A DNA stretch of 64,000 bases from Aquariibacter sp964433315. GTDB taxonomy: Bacteria > Pseudomonadota > Gammaproteobacteria > Burkholderiales > Burkholderiaceae_C. The position numbers and the translations under genes are program-made. The stretch is taken from contig CAYSQO010000002.1 in NCBI GenBank assembly GCA_964433315.1, positions 1 to 64,000 on the forward strand. The letters are read 5' to 3'. How positions within the stretch are numbered: the stretch's first letter is position 1; every line of letters starts with the position of its first letter. Shown here piece by piece: positions 34,371-42,817 of the stretch. The notes under the pieces were generated by a model. The model was not told the origin of the DNA and ran no database searches. It saw nothing but the letters and a program-made list of their open reading frames with translations.

Positions 34371-34772
34371 TCAGGCGCGCGCCAGCAGGCCCTGCACCAG
34401 CGACCAGCCGGCCGCCGCGCAGGCCAGCGCCCCCAGCAGGTGGGCCGCCGCATGCAGCAGGGCCAGGCCCAGGGCGCCGCGCTGCAGCAGGCCCAGGGAT
34501 TCGGCCGAGAAGGCCGAGAAGGTCGTCAGCCCGCCCAGCAGGCCGGTGACCAGCAGCAGGCGCAGCAGCTCCTGCGGCTGCTGGGCAAACCAGGCCCCGA
34601 GGCCGCCGATCAGCAGGCCGCCCACGGTGTTGACGAGCAGGGTGCCGAGCGGAAAGCCGGCCCACAGCGGGTTCAGCGCCAGGCCCAGGCCCCAGCGCAG
34701 CAGGCCGCCCGCGGCCGCCCCGCCGGCCACGGCGGCGGCCTGCAGCCACAGGGCGGGGGCCGCGCCGCTCAT
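34371..34772 (-). CDS. crcB: Fluoride channel CrcB/FluC
   Basis: A 133-residue membrane protein with four helices that exports fluoride as a dual-topology dimer. Signatures: GGLLRWGLG near residue 22, NTVGGLLIG (conserved Asn) near 48 and GGLTTFSAFSAE (near 80; Thr-Phe-Ser track and the Phe residues that coordinate fluoride). Length and motifs fit the family. No fluoride riboswitch was recognised before it; it sits 24 bp after moaE in the same direction. Confidence 0.93.
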   Translation of the reverse strand: MSGAAPALWLQAAAVAGGAAAGGLLRWGLGLALNPLWAGFPLGTLLVNTVGGLLIGGLGAWFAQQPQELLRLLLVTGLLGGLTTFSAFSAESLGLLQRGALGLALLHAAAHLLGALACAAAGWSLVQGLLARA

Positions 34773-34796
34773 CGCCGCCTGGCCCGGCCGGCGGCT

Positions 34797-35273
34797 TCAG
34801 GCATTGCGGGCCTCGATGCCCCAGCGCGCCAGGGCTGCGTCGTCGGCCACGCGGGCATCGACCCAGCGCGCGCCCTCGGGCGTGGTTTCCTTCTTCCAGA
34901 AGGGGGCCTGGGTCTTGAGGTAGTCCATCAGGAACTCGCAGGCCTGGAAGGCCTCGCCGCGGTGGGCCGAGCTGACGGCCACCAGCACGATCTGCTCGCC
35001 CAGGCCCAGCACGCCGACGCGGTGGATCACGCGCACGCCGCGCAGCGCAAAGCGGCGCCGGGCCTCGACGATCATGGCCTCGATGGCGCGCTCGGTCATG
35101 CCGGGGTAGTGCTCCAGCTCCATGGCCGAGACCTCGGCGCCGTCGCTGCGGTCGCGCACGGTGCCGATGAAGGCGGCCACCGCGCCGACGCCGCCGTCAC
35201 CCTCGCGCAGGCGGGCGACTTCGGCGCCGAGATCGAAGTCGGCGGTCTGGATGGTGACGGTGTCGCGGCTCAT
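34797..35273 (-). CDS. moaE: Molybdopterin synthase catalytic subunit
   Basis: A 158-residue protein which, with MoaD, inserts the dithiolene sulfurs into precursor Z. It has the MoaE core: AAFIGTVRD (near 30), LEHYPGMTERAIEAM, VIHRVGVLGLGEQIVLVAVSSAHRGEAF (active-site His/Arg region) and LKTQAPFWKKE with the Lys pair that contacts the MoaD tail. It starts 8 bp after moaD. Confidence 0.97.
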   Translation of the reverse strand: MSRDTVTIQTADFDLGAEVARLREGDGGVGAVAAFIGTVRDRSDGAEVSAMELEHYPGMTERAIEAMIVEARRRFALRGVRVIHRVGVLGLGEQIVLVAVSSAHRGEAFQACEFLMDYLKTQAPFWKKETTPEGARWVDARVADDAALARWGIEARNA

Positions 35274-35281
35274 GGTCGGGC

Positions 35282-35536
35282 TCAGCCGCCGGTGACGGGG
35301 GGGAAGAAGGCCACTTCGGCGCCTTCGCGCAGCAGGGTGGCCTCGTCGGCCATCTGCTGGTCCACGGCCATGCGCACGGCCTTGCCGCGGGCCAGCAGCT
35401 CGGCATGGGCGCCGCCGCGGGCGATCAGGGCGTCGCGCAGGGCGGCGCCGGTGGCTGGCTCGGGCCGCGGCACGGTTTCGCCGGGGCCCAGGGCCTCGCG
35501 CAGGGCAGCGAAGTAGCGGACGTGGACGGTGCTCAT
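35282..35536 (-). CDS. moaD: Molybdopterin synthase sulfur carrier subunit
   Basis: An 84-residue ubiquitin-like protein from the ATG at 35536, ending in the obligatory Gly-Gly (FFPPVTGG), which is adenylylated and thiocarboxylated. The opening VHVRYFAALREALG is typical. A longer frame to 35584 is not needed. Spaced 44 bp after moeA and 8 bp before moaE. Confidence 0.96.
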   Translation of the reverse strand: MSTVHVRYFAALREALGPGETVPRPEPATGAALRDALIARGGAHAELLARGKAVRMAVDQQMADEATLLREGAEVAFFPPVTGG

Positions 35537-35580
35537 CGGGGCAGGCTCAGGCGGAAGGGCAAGGGGCCGGGCGGCGCCGC

Positions 35581-36870
35581 TCACAGCAGGGCGGCGTAGG
35601 GCAGGTAGGACACCGGATCGCCGGCGCGGATGACCTGGCCCGCGGCGACATCGACCAGGCCCTCGGCCCAGACGGCCGAGGTGAGCACGGCCGAGGATTG
35701 CGTGGGGTAGACATGGGCCTGGCCGGCGGCGTCCAGCCGGGCGCGCAGGAACTCGCGGCGTCGGTCGGGATGCGGCCAGTCGAAGGCGGCCGGCACCTGC
35801 AGCGGGCGCGGCGCATGGGCGGGCTCACCCTCCAGCGCGCGCAGCACCGGCCGCACGGCCAGCAGGAAGGTCACGAAGCTCGACACCGGGTTGCCAGGCA
35901 GGCCCATGAACAGGGCCTCGGCCGCGGCACCGCTGGCGCTGGCGGGCGCCTCGGGCCGGCGCACCGCGCCGAAGGCCAGGGGCTTGCCGGGCTTCATGGC
36001 CACCTGCCACAGGTCCAGCCGGCCCTCGGCCTCGACGGCGGGCTTGAGGTGGTCTTCCTCGCCCACCGACACGCCGCCGGAGGTCAGGATCAGGTCGTGC
36101 GCCGCGGCCGCGGCGCGCAGGGCCTCGCGGGTGGCCTCGCGGCGGTCGGGCACGATGCCCAGGTCCGTGACGACGGCCCCCGCGGCCTGCAGCAGGCCGC
36201 GCAGGGTGTGGCGGTTGGAGTTGTAGATCGCGCCACGCGGCAGCTGATCGGGCGCCAGGCTGCCGGGCATCACCAGTTCGTCGCCGGTCGAGAACAGGGC
36301 CACCCGCGGGCGGCGGCGCACCTGCACGGTCGCGCGGCCCAGCGAGGCGGCCAGGCCCAGGGCCTGGGCGCTGAGCCGGGTGCCGGCGGCCAGCACGGTG
36401 GCGCCGTGGCGCACGTCGTCGCCGCGGCGGCGGATCCAGGCCTCGGGCTCGGGCAGCACGGCGATGCGCACGGCCGGTCGGCCGTCGGGCAGGGTGAGCG
36501 CCTCGGCCTGCTCCTGCGGCACGACGGCATCGGCGCCGGGGGGGATCTCGGCGCCGGTGAAGAGCCGCGCCGCCGTGCCCTCGGCCAGCGGGCTGCAGAG
36601 ATGGCCGGCCGCCACGCGCTGGCCCACCGGCAGCACGCGGGCCAGGCCTTCGGGGCCGAGCAGGTCGGCGCGGCGCAGGGCGTAGCCGTCCATGGCGCTG
36701 TTGTCCATGCCGGGCACGTCCAGCGGGGCGACGAGGTCCTCGGCCAGCACGCGGCCCAGGGCCTCGAAGCTGTCGACGGCCTCGGTCTCGGCCAGGCGCG
36801 GGGTCTGGGCCAGCAGGCGGGCCAGGGCCTCGTCCAGGCTGATCAGCGGCTTGGGGGCAGGTCGGTTCAT
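35581..36870 (-). CDS. moeA: Molybdopterin molybdenumtransferase
   Basis: A 429-residue enzyme that inserts molybdate into adenylylated molybdopterin. Key blocks: LDVPGMDNSAMDGYAL (near 50), FTGAEIPPGADAVVPQE, FSTGDELV (near 200), ILTSGGVSVGEEDHLK and GLPGNPVSSFVTF. An ATG at 36870 gives a normal start; the frame extends 14 codons further without support. Part of the mobB-moeA-moaD-moaE series, co-oriented with thrC and hom. Confidence 0.97.
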   Translation of the reverse strand: MNRPAPKPLISLDEALARLLAQTPRLAETEAVDSFEALGRVLAEDLVAPLDVPGMDNSAMDGYALRRADLLGPEGLARVLPVGQRVAAGHLCSPLAEGTAARLFTGAEIPPGADAVVPQEQAEALTLPDGRPAVRIAVLPEPEAWIRRRGDDVRHGATVLAAGTRLSAQALGLAASLGRATVQVRRRPRVALFSTGDELVMPGSLAPDQLPRGAIYNSNRHTLRGLLQAAGAVVTDLGIVPDRREATREALRAAAAAHDLILTSGGVSVGEEDHLKPAVEAEGRLDLWQVAMKPGKPLAFGAVRRPEAPASASGAAAEALFMGLPGNPVSSFVTFLLAVRPVLRALEGEPAHAPRPLQVPAAFDWPHPDRRREFLRARLDAAGQAHVYPTQSSAVLTSAVWAEGLVDVAAGQVIRAGDPVSYLPYAALL

Positions 36871-36916
36871 GCGGGCGGGCGCAGGGGCGGGACGGGCGGC
36901 GTCGCGCGGCACAGGC

Positions 36917-37489
36917 TCAGAAGCCGAGCCGGGGCAGCGCGCGGGGCGTGTAGGCGAAGTGCTCAGCCTGCCCGATCAGGAAGTCGATGACGGCCTCGGG
37001 GTCGTTCAGGTCCAGCAGCGGCAGCGCCGTGGGCTGCGGCAGCTCGGCCCGGCTGTCAGTGGCGATGGCGCGGATGTGCGGGTCGGCCGGGTACTGCACC
37101 GGCCGGCCGGTGCTGGCACGCCAGACCTCGATCTTGGGCAGGTCGGCATGCTTGAAGCCTTCGACCAGGGCCCAGTCGCAGGGGGCCAGTTCGGCCAGCA
37201 GCTCGTGGGCGGTGGGTTCGCGCGCACCGTCCAGCGTGCGCACCTTGGCCAGGCGGCGGCTGGACGAGACGACCACCTCATGGGCCCCGGCCTCGCGGTG
37301 GCGCCAGGAGTCCTTGCCGGGCTGGTCGATGTCGAAGGCGTGGTGGGCATGCTTGACCACCGAGACACGCAGGCCCCGCGCGCGCAGGCCGCCGACCATC
37401 TGCTCGACCAGGGTGGTCTTGCCCGAGCCGGAGTAGCCGCAGAAGCCCACGGCCTTCATGGCGGCGGCAGCCGGCGGGGCGCTGCTCAT
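36917..37489 (-). CDS. mobB: Molybdopterin-guanine dinucleotide biosynthesis protein MobB
   Basis: A 190-residue P-loop GTPase that assists MobA in making the guanine dinucleotide form of the cofactor. Walker A GYSGSGKT is at residue 18; WALVEGFKHADLPKIEV (near 110) holds the conserved VEGFK. The ATG overlaps the thrC TGA (TCAT on the plus strand), so translation is coupled to threonine synthase, an odd but co-oriented arrangement. A late ATG (MKAVGFCGYSG) would remove ten residues only. Confidence 0.94.
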   Translation of the reverse strand: MSSAPPAAAAMKAVGFCGYSGSGKTTLVEQMVGGLRARGLRVSVVKHAHHAFDIDQPGKDSWRHREAGAHEVVVSSSRRLAKVRTLDGAREPTAHELLAELAPCDWALVEGFKHADLPKIEVWRASTGRPVQYPADPHIRAIATDSRAELPQPTALPLLDLNDPEAVIDFLIGQAEHFAYTPRALPRLGF

Positions 37490-38910
37490 GCCGGGGCGTG
37501 GGCGGCCACGTAGTCCTTGACGACCTGGACCGAGGCCGGCACGGCCTGCACCCGCTTGGGCAGGGCCTCGATGCCCTCCAGGCCGGCGGGCCGCGGCGGC
37601 TCCTGGCCCAGGGCCTCGACGATGGTCGCGGCGAACTTGGCCGGCAGGGCGGTCTCCAGCACGATCATGGTCTCGGGGCCCGGGTGCTCGGCGGCCACCT
37701 TGAGGCCGTCCGCCGTGTGCGGGTCGACGATCAGGCCGCTTTCCGCCGCCACGCGGCGGATGGTGGCCAGGCGGTCGGCATGGCTGCTGCGGCCCGAGGC
37801 AAAGCCGTAGCCGGCCACCTGCGCGAAGGTGGCGGCGTCCAGCGTGAAGCCGCCCTGCCCCACCCGGGCGCCGAAGAGCTCGGCGGTACGGGCCGCGTCG
37901 CGGCCGAGCAGGTCGAAGACGAAACGCTCGAAGTTGCTGGCCTTGGAGATGTCCATCGAGGGGCTGGAGGTCTCGTGCGTGTCGGCGCTGCCGCGCACCC
38001 GGTAGGCACCGGTGCGGAAGAACTCGTCGAGCACGTCGTTCTCGTTGGTGGCCACCACCAGGCGCTCGATGGGCAGGCCCATCATGCGGGCCACGTGGCC
38101 GGCGCAGACATTGCCGAAGTTGCCGCTGGGCACGGTGAAGCTCACGCGCTCGTCATTGCCCTTCGTGGCCTGGAAGTAGCCGGCGAAGTAGTACACCACC
38201 TGGGCCAGCAGCCGCGCCCAGTTGATGGAGTTGACGGTGCCGATCTTGTGGCGACGCTTGAAGTCCAGGTCGGCGCTGACGGCCTTGACGATGTCCTGGC
38301 AGTCGTCGAACACGCCCTCGACCGCGAGGTTGTGGATGTTGGCGTCCTGCAGGCTGAACATCTGCGCCTGCTGGAAGGGGCTCATGCGGCCCAGCGGGCT
38401 GAGCATGAAGACGGCGATGCCGCGCTTGCCGCGCATGGCGTACTCGGCCGCGCTGCCGGTGTCGCCGCTGGTGGCGCCGAGGATGTTGAGCGTCTCGCCG
38501 CGCCGGGCCAGCTCGTACTCGAAGAGGTTGCCCAGCAGCTGCATGGCCATGTCCTTGAAGGCCAGCGTGGGGCCGTTGGACAGGGCTTCAAGCAGCACGG
38601 CGCCCTGCCCCGCACGCGCCGGCATGACGGGCTTGAGCGGCACGATGGCCGGGTCGCCGAAGGCGGCGACGGTGTAGGTCTTGTCGACCAGGGCCTTCAG
38701 CTCGAGCGGCGGGATGTCGTCGATGTAGCGCGACAGGATCTCGAAGGCCAGCTCGGCATAGCCCAGGCCGCGCCAGCGCGTGAGCGTGGCGGCATCGACC
38801 TGGGGATAGTGCGTGGGCAGGTAGAGGCCGCCGTCCGGCGCCAGGCCTTCCAGCAGGATCTCGCAGAAGCGGCGCTCGGTGCGGTCGCCGCGGGTGCTGA
38901 TGTACTTCAT
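37486..38910 (-). CDS. thrC: Threonine synthase
   Basis: A 474-residue PLP enzyme turning phosphohomoserine into threonine. PLP lysine in LAFKDMAMQLLGNLFEY (near 115), GATSGDTGSAAEYA and the phosphate loop SGNFGNVCAG follow. The N-terminal MKYISTRG fixes the start at 38910. It belongs to the larger (fungal/proteobacterial, AdoMet-independent) subgroup. It lies 34 bp after hom and overlaps mobB. Confidence 0.97.
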   Translation of the reverse strand: MKYISTRGDRTERRFCEILLEGLAPDGGLYLPTHYPQVDAATLTRWRGLGYAELAFEILSRYIDDIPPLELKALVDKTYTVAAFGDPAIVPLKPVMPARAGQGAVLLEALSNGPTLAFKDMAMQLLGNLFEYELARRGETLNILGATSGDTGSAAEYAMRGKRGIAVFMLSPLGRMSPFQQAQMFSLQDANIHNLAVEGVFDDCQDIVKAVSADLDFKRRHKIGTVNSINWARLLAQVVYYFAGYFQATKGNDERVSFTVPSGNFGNVCAGHVARMMGLPIERLVVATNENDVLDEFFRTGAYRVRGSADTHETSSPSMDISKASNFERFVFDLLGRDAARTAELFGARVGQGGFTLDAATFAQVAGYGFASGRSSHADRLATIRRVAAESGLIVDPHTADGLKVAAEHPGPETMIVLETALPAKFAATIVEALGQEPPRPAGLEGIEALPKRVQAVPASVQVVKDYVAAHAPA

Positions 38911-38944
38911 CGTCGGTTCGGTGGGGGCAGGCCCCCGGCCCTTC

Positions 38945-40276
38945 TTAGGCGAGATCTTCCTTGCGCAGGCTGACGATCGGCGCAAGCACGCTCGGCAGGG
39001 CCTGCATCTCGGCCAGCGCGGCGCGCATGGCGCCTTCGCGGGTGATGTGGGTCAGCATGATCAGGTCGGTGGCGGCGGGCTGGCCAGCGGCCACCGCGTC
39101 GCCCGGGCGCTGCAGCACGGCGTCCAGCGAGATGCCGCGCCCGGCCAGGATGCCCGTCAGGCGGGCCAGCACGCCGGCCTCGTCGGCCACGCGCAGGCGC
39201 AGGTAGAAGGAGGTCAGCACCTGCTCGATGGGCAGGATGGGCAGGGTGGCGGCCGGGGCCAGGGCCTCGGGCTGGAAGCCCAGGGCCGGCACGCGGGCGG
39301 GCTCGCCGGCCTCGGCCAGGCGGGCGATGTCGACCAGGTCGGCGATCACGGCCGAGGCGGTGGGCTCGCTGCCCGCGCCCTTGCCGTAGTAGAGCGTGGT
39401 GCCCACGGCGTCGCCCTGCACCATCACGGCGTTCATCGCGCCCTCGACATTGGCGATCAGGCGCTTGGCCGGCACCAGGGTCGGGTGCACGCGCAGCTCG
39501 ATGCCCTCCGGCTGGCGGCGCGCGATGCCCAGCAGCTTGATGCGGTAGCCCAGCTGCTCGGCGTAGCGGATGTCGGCCGCGGCCAGGCGGGTGATGCCTT
39601 CCACGTGGGCCTGGTCGAACTGCACCGGGATGCCGAAGGCGATGGCGCTCATCAGCGTGGCCTTGTGGGCGGCATCGACGCCCTCGATGTCGAAGGTCGG
39701 ATCGGCCTCGGCATAGCCCAGGCGCTGGGCCTCCTTGAGCACGACGTCGAAGTCCAGGCCCTTGTCGCGCATCTCGGACAGGATGAAGTTCGTCGTGCCG
39801 TTGATGATGCCGGCCACCCACTGGATCTGGTTGGCGGTCAGGCCTTCGCGCAGGGCCTTGATGATGGGGATGCCGCCGGCCACCGCGGCCTCGAAGGCGA
39901 CGATCACGCCCTTGGCGCGGGCGGCCGCGAAGATCTCGCTGCCGTGCACGGCCAGCAGCGCCTTGTTGGCGGTGACCACATGCTTGCCCGCGGCGATGGC
40001 CTCCAGCACCAGGGTGCGGGCGATGCCGTAGCCGCCGATGAGCTCGACGACGACGTCGATCGCGGGGTCCGCGATCACGGCGCGGGCGTCGGCGACGACT
40101 TCGGCCGCCTCGCCGACGACGGACTTGGCGCGGGCGGTGTCGAGGTCGGCCACGGTCTTGATCACGATGCCGCGGCCGGCGCGGCGGATGATCTCCGCCT
40201 GGTTGCGTTGCAGGACGGCGAAGGTGCCGCTGCCGACGGTGCCGATGCCGAGCAGGCCGAGCTGGAGAGCTTTCAT
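38945..40276 (-). CDS. hom: Homoserine dehydrogenase
   Basis: 443 residues; it reduces aspartate semialdehyde to homoserine with NAD(P)H. Rossmann motif GLLGIGTVGSG at residue 7, the catalytic block GIPIIKALREGL...VAGIINGTTNFIL near 140-165, and a C-terminal ACT domain (about 355-440) for threonine feedback. It is the monofunctional type, not fused to aspartokinase. Between alaA (84 bp upstream) and thrC (34 bp downstream). Confidence 0.97.
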   Translation of the reverse strand: MKALQLGLLGIGTVGSGTFAVLQRNQAEIIRRAGRGIVIKTVADLDTARAKSVVGEAAEVVADARAVIADPAIDVVVELIGGYGIARTLVLEAIAAGKHVVTANKALLAVHGSEIFAAARAKGVIVAFEAAVAGGIPIIKALREGLTANQIQWVAGIINGTTNFILSEMRDKGLDFDVVLKEAQRLGYAEADPTFDIEGVDAAHKATLMSAIAFGIPVQFDQAHVEGITRLAAADIRYAEQLGYRIKLLGIARRQPEGIELRVHPTLVPAKRLIANVEGAMNAVMVQGDAVGTTLYYGKGAGSEPTASAVIADLVDIARLAEAGEPARVPALGFQPEALAPAATLPILPIEQVLTSFYLRLRVADEAGVLARLTGILAGRGISLDAVLQRPGDAVAAGQPAATDLIMLTHITREGAMRAALAEMQALPSVLAPIVSLRKEDLA

Positions 40277-40360
40277 GGGATCAGGACGCGAAAGGATCAA
40301 GGAACACGCGGCCGGCTCGTGGCCGACCGCGTCGGGGAAGGGACAGGGCGGGATCGCGCC

Positions 40361-41590
40361 TCAGGCGCTGTGGCGTCGGCGGTAGCCGGCCAGGAAGCGC
40401 TCGATGCGGTCGAGCGCCTCACCGAGGTCGTCGGTGTTGGGCAGGAAGACGAGGCGGAAGTGGTCGGGCTGCGGCCAGTTGAAGCCAGTGCCCTGCACGA
40501 TGAGCACCTTCTCCTCGGCGAGCAGCTCGTAGGCGAACTGCTGGTCGTCCTGGATCGGGTAGACCTTGGGGTCCAGGCGCGGGAACATGTAGAGCGCTGC
40601 CTTGGGCTTGACCACGCTGACGCCCGGAATGGCGGACATGCGCTCGTAGGCCATGTCGCGCTGGCGCGTCAGGCGGCCCTGCGGCGCGACCAGGTCCTTG
40701 ATGCTCTGGTAGCCGCCCAGCGCGGTCTGCACCGCGAGCTGGCCCGGCGTGTTCGCGCACAGCCGCATCGAGGCCAGCATGTTCAGCCCCTCGATGTAGT
40801 CGCGGGCCTGGCGCTTGTTGCCCGAGACCACCATCCAGCCGGCGCGGTAGCCGCAGGCGCGGTAGTTCTTGCTCAGGCCGTTGAAGGTGACGAAGAAGAC
40901 GTCATCGGCTAGCGAGGCGATGCTGGTGTGGACGTTGCCGTCGTAGAGCGTCTTGTCGTAGATCTCGTCGGCGAAGACGATGAGCTTGTGCTGGCGCGCG
41001 ATCTCGACCAGCTCGCGCAGCAGCGGCTCGGGGTAGAGGGCCCCGGTCGGGTTGTTCGGGTTGATGATGACGATCGCGCGGGTGGCCGGCGTGATCTTGC
41101 GGCGGATGTCGTCGAGGTCGGGGTACCACTCGGCGCCCTCGTCGCACAGGTAGTGCACCGGCGTGCCGCCGGACAGCGAGACCGAGGCCGTCCACAGCGG
41201 GTAGTCGGGCGCCGGCACCAGCACCTCGTCGCCGGCGTCGAGCAGCGCGTTCATGCTCATGGCGATGAGCTCGGACGCCCCGTTGCCGAGGTAGACATCG
41301 TCGACCGTGACGCCGGCGATGCCCTTCTCTTGCGTGTAGTGCACGACGGCGCGGCGCGGCGCGAACAGGCCCTTGCTGTCGGTGTAGCCGGCGGCCGAGG
41401 GCAGGTTGCGGATCATGTCCTGCACGATCTCGTCCGGCGCATCGAAGCCGAAGACGGCCAGGTTGCCGATGTTCAGCTTGATGATCTTCTGGCCGTCCTC
41501 TTCCATCTGACGGGCCTTGTCGAGCACCGGTCCGCGGATGTCGTAACAGACATTCGCCAGCTTGCTCGACTTCTGGATGGATTTGCTCAC
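40361..41590 (-). CDS. alaA: Alanine-synthesising pyridoxal-phosphate aminotransferase
   Basis: A 409-residue class I aminotransferase. KLNIGNLAVFGFDAPDEI near the start, IINPNNPTGALYP (near 175), and the PLP lysine in FNGLSKNYRACGYRAGW (near 240) match AlaA/YfbQ, the main glutamate-pyruvate aminotransferase. The start is GTG at 41590 behind GGAG; no ATG fits. It precedes hom-thrC, an order seen in many Burkholderiales, linking alanine and threonine metabolism. Confidence 0.92.
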   Translation of the reverse strand: MSKSIQKSSKLANVCYDIRGPVLDKARQMEEDGQKIIKLNIGNLAVFGFDAPDEIVQDMIRNLPSAAGYTDSKGLFAPRRAVVHYTQEKGIAGVTVDDVYLGNGASELIAMSMNALLDAGDEVLVPAPDYPLWTASVSLSGGTPVHYLCDEGAEWYPDLDDIRRKITPATRAIVIINPNNPTGALYPEPLLRELVEIARQHKLIVFADEIYDKTLYDGNVHTSIASLADDVFFVTFNGLSKNYRACGYRAGWMVVSGNKRQARDYIEGLNMLASMRLCANTPGQLAVQTALGGYQSIKDLVAPQGRLTRQRDMAYERMSAIPGVSVVKPKAALYMFPRLDPKVYPIQDDQQFAYELLAEEKVLIVQGTGFNWPQPDHFRLVFLPNTDDLGEALDRIERFLAGYRRRHSA

Positions 41591-41748
41591 AGGGGCTCCG
41601 CAGGGGTCAGCGTCAGCCTGGCGCATGCCCCTCGGCGGGGCCCCGGGCGCGAGGCGAAAGCTAGAATTTTAGTCGAGGGGCCCATCCCGGCTCCCGTCCG
41701 GTGCACGACCCCTTGCGGGCAGGTGCCGCCCGCCCGAGCCACCCGCCG

Positions 41749-42123
41749 ATGAAGTTCCAAGCCGACCTGCCCAGCCAGCCGAACGTGGTCTCCGCCGTGC
41801 ACGCCGACCGCATCGGCGTCGGCGCGACGATCTGGCGCGAGAACCTGCTCCTGCCCTGGCAGGGTCTCGTGCAGTCCTGGGCACCGGGCGGCTTCGAAAG
41901 CCTGCGCGTCGAGGACTTCGAGCGCATCGCCGCACTCGGGCCGGAACTGGTGCTGCTGGGGACGGGGACGCGCCAGCGCTTTCCGAAGCCCGCCCTGCTG
42001 CGGCCGCTGATCGAACGGCGCATCGGCATCGAGACCATGAACACCGCCGCCGCCTGCCGCACCTACAACGTGCTGCTGTCGGAGGATCGTGCGGTGGTGG
42101 CGGCCCTGCTGCTGGGGGGCTGA
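41749..42123 (+). CDS. Mth938-like domain protein (DUF498)
   Basis: A 124-residue small protein with the Mth938/Xcc1710 alpha-beta fold: a beta-rich start (IGVGATIWRENLLLPW) and the segment LGPELVLLGTGTRQRFPKPALLRPLIERRIGIETMNTAAACRTYN typical of DUF498. No catalytic function is known in bacteria; homologues in mitochondria help assemble respiratory complex I. It is divergent from alaA (158 bp gap). Confidence 0.85.
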   Translation: MKFQADLPSQPNVVSAVHADRIGVGATIWRENLLLPWQGLVQSWAPGGFESLRVEDFERIAALGPELVLLGTGTRQRFPKPALLRPLIERRIGIETMNTAAACRTYNVLLSEDRAVVAALLLGG

Positions 42124-42170
42124 GCGGCCTCGCCCCAGGGGGCGTCCGGGGAAGGCGTGTCCGCGCCTTC

Positions 42171-42176
42171 TATAAT
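42171..42176 (+). promoter_or_regulatory. -10 element of the bcp promoter
   Basis: A perfect TATAAT 31 bp before the bcp ATG. The -35 at the right spacing (near 42148) has no match, so it may be activator-dependent. Confidence 0.5.
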
Positions 42177-42206
42177 GCGCGGCTGTTCAAGCCCTGCCCA
42201 CCTGCC

Positions 42207-42683
42207 ATGACGCCTGCCCTGAACAAACCCCTTCCGGATTTCGATGCGCAGGCCACCGGCGGCGTGACCTTCACGCCGCAGGCGTTCCGGGGCCGCTCCA
42301 TCGTCCTTTATTTCTACCCGAAGGACAACACCCCGGGCTGCACCACGGAAGCCATGCAGTTCCGTGACCGCCACGCCGACTTCCTTGCCTCGGGCGCCGT
42401 CGTCTTCGGCGTCTCGCGCGACAACCTGGCCTCGCACGACAAGTTCAAGCAGAACCTCGAACTGCCCTTCGAGCTGATCGCCGACACCGAAGAGAAGCTC
42501 TGCCACATGTTCGGCGTGGTCAAGAACAAGATCATGTACGGCAAGAAGGTCAAGGGCATCGAGCGCTCGACCTTCCTCATCGACCCGCAAGGCGTGCTGA
42601 TCGCCGAATGGCGCGGCATCAAGGTGGCCGGCCATGTCGACGAAGTCCTGCAGTCGGTCCAGGGCCTGCGCGCAGCCGCCTGA
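42207..42683 (+). CDS. bcp: Peroxiredoxin (bacterioferritin comigratory protein)
   Basis: A 158-residue thiol peroxidase that reduces hydrogen peroxide and lipid hydroperoxides. The active site FYPKDNTPGCTTEA has the peroxidatic Cys (about residue 49). The Cys five residues later in the alpha2-type Bcp enzymes is absent, so it is a 1-Cys or atypical form. Cytosolic, no signal peptide. A strong terminator follows at 42758, and a TATAAT precedes it. Confidence 0.95.
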   Translation: MTPALNKPLPDFDAQATGGVTFTPQAFRGRSIVLYFYPKDNTPGCTTEAMQFRDRHADFLASGAVVFGVSRDNLASHDKFKQNLELPFELIADTEEKLCHMFGVVKNKIMYGKKVKGIERSTFLIDPQGVLIAEWRGIKVAGHVDEVLQSVQGLRAAA

Positions 42684-42757
42684 GCGCGGGTCGCCGGGCT
42701 CCGCCCGGCATGCATAATGGATCGCATGCCAGAGGGACGAAGCCCCGCATCCCCACA

Positions 42758-42790
42758 AAGCCGCACAGCTTGCTGTGCGGCTTTTTCTTT
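42758..42790 (+). terminator. Rho-independent terminator after bcp
   Basis: Stem AAGCCGCACAG / CTGTGCGGCTT with loop CTTG, then TTTTCTTTTTT. A textbook intrinsic terminator, 28 bp before the phoH-like start. Confidence 0.9.
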
Positions 42791-42817
42791 TTTCCGGCTC
42801 CGCGTTCAGCACTGACC

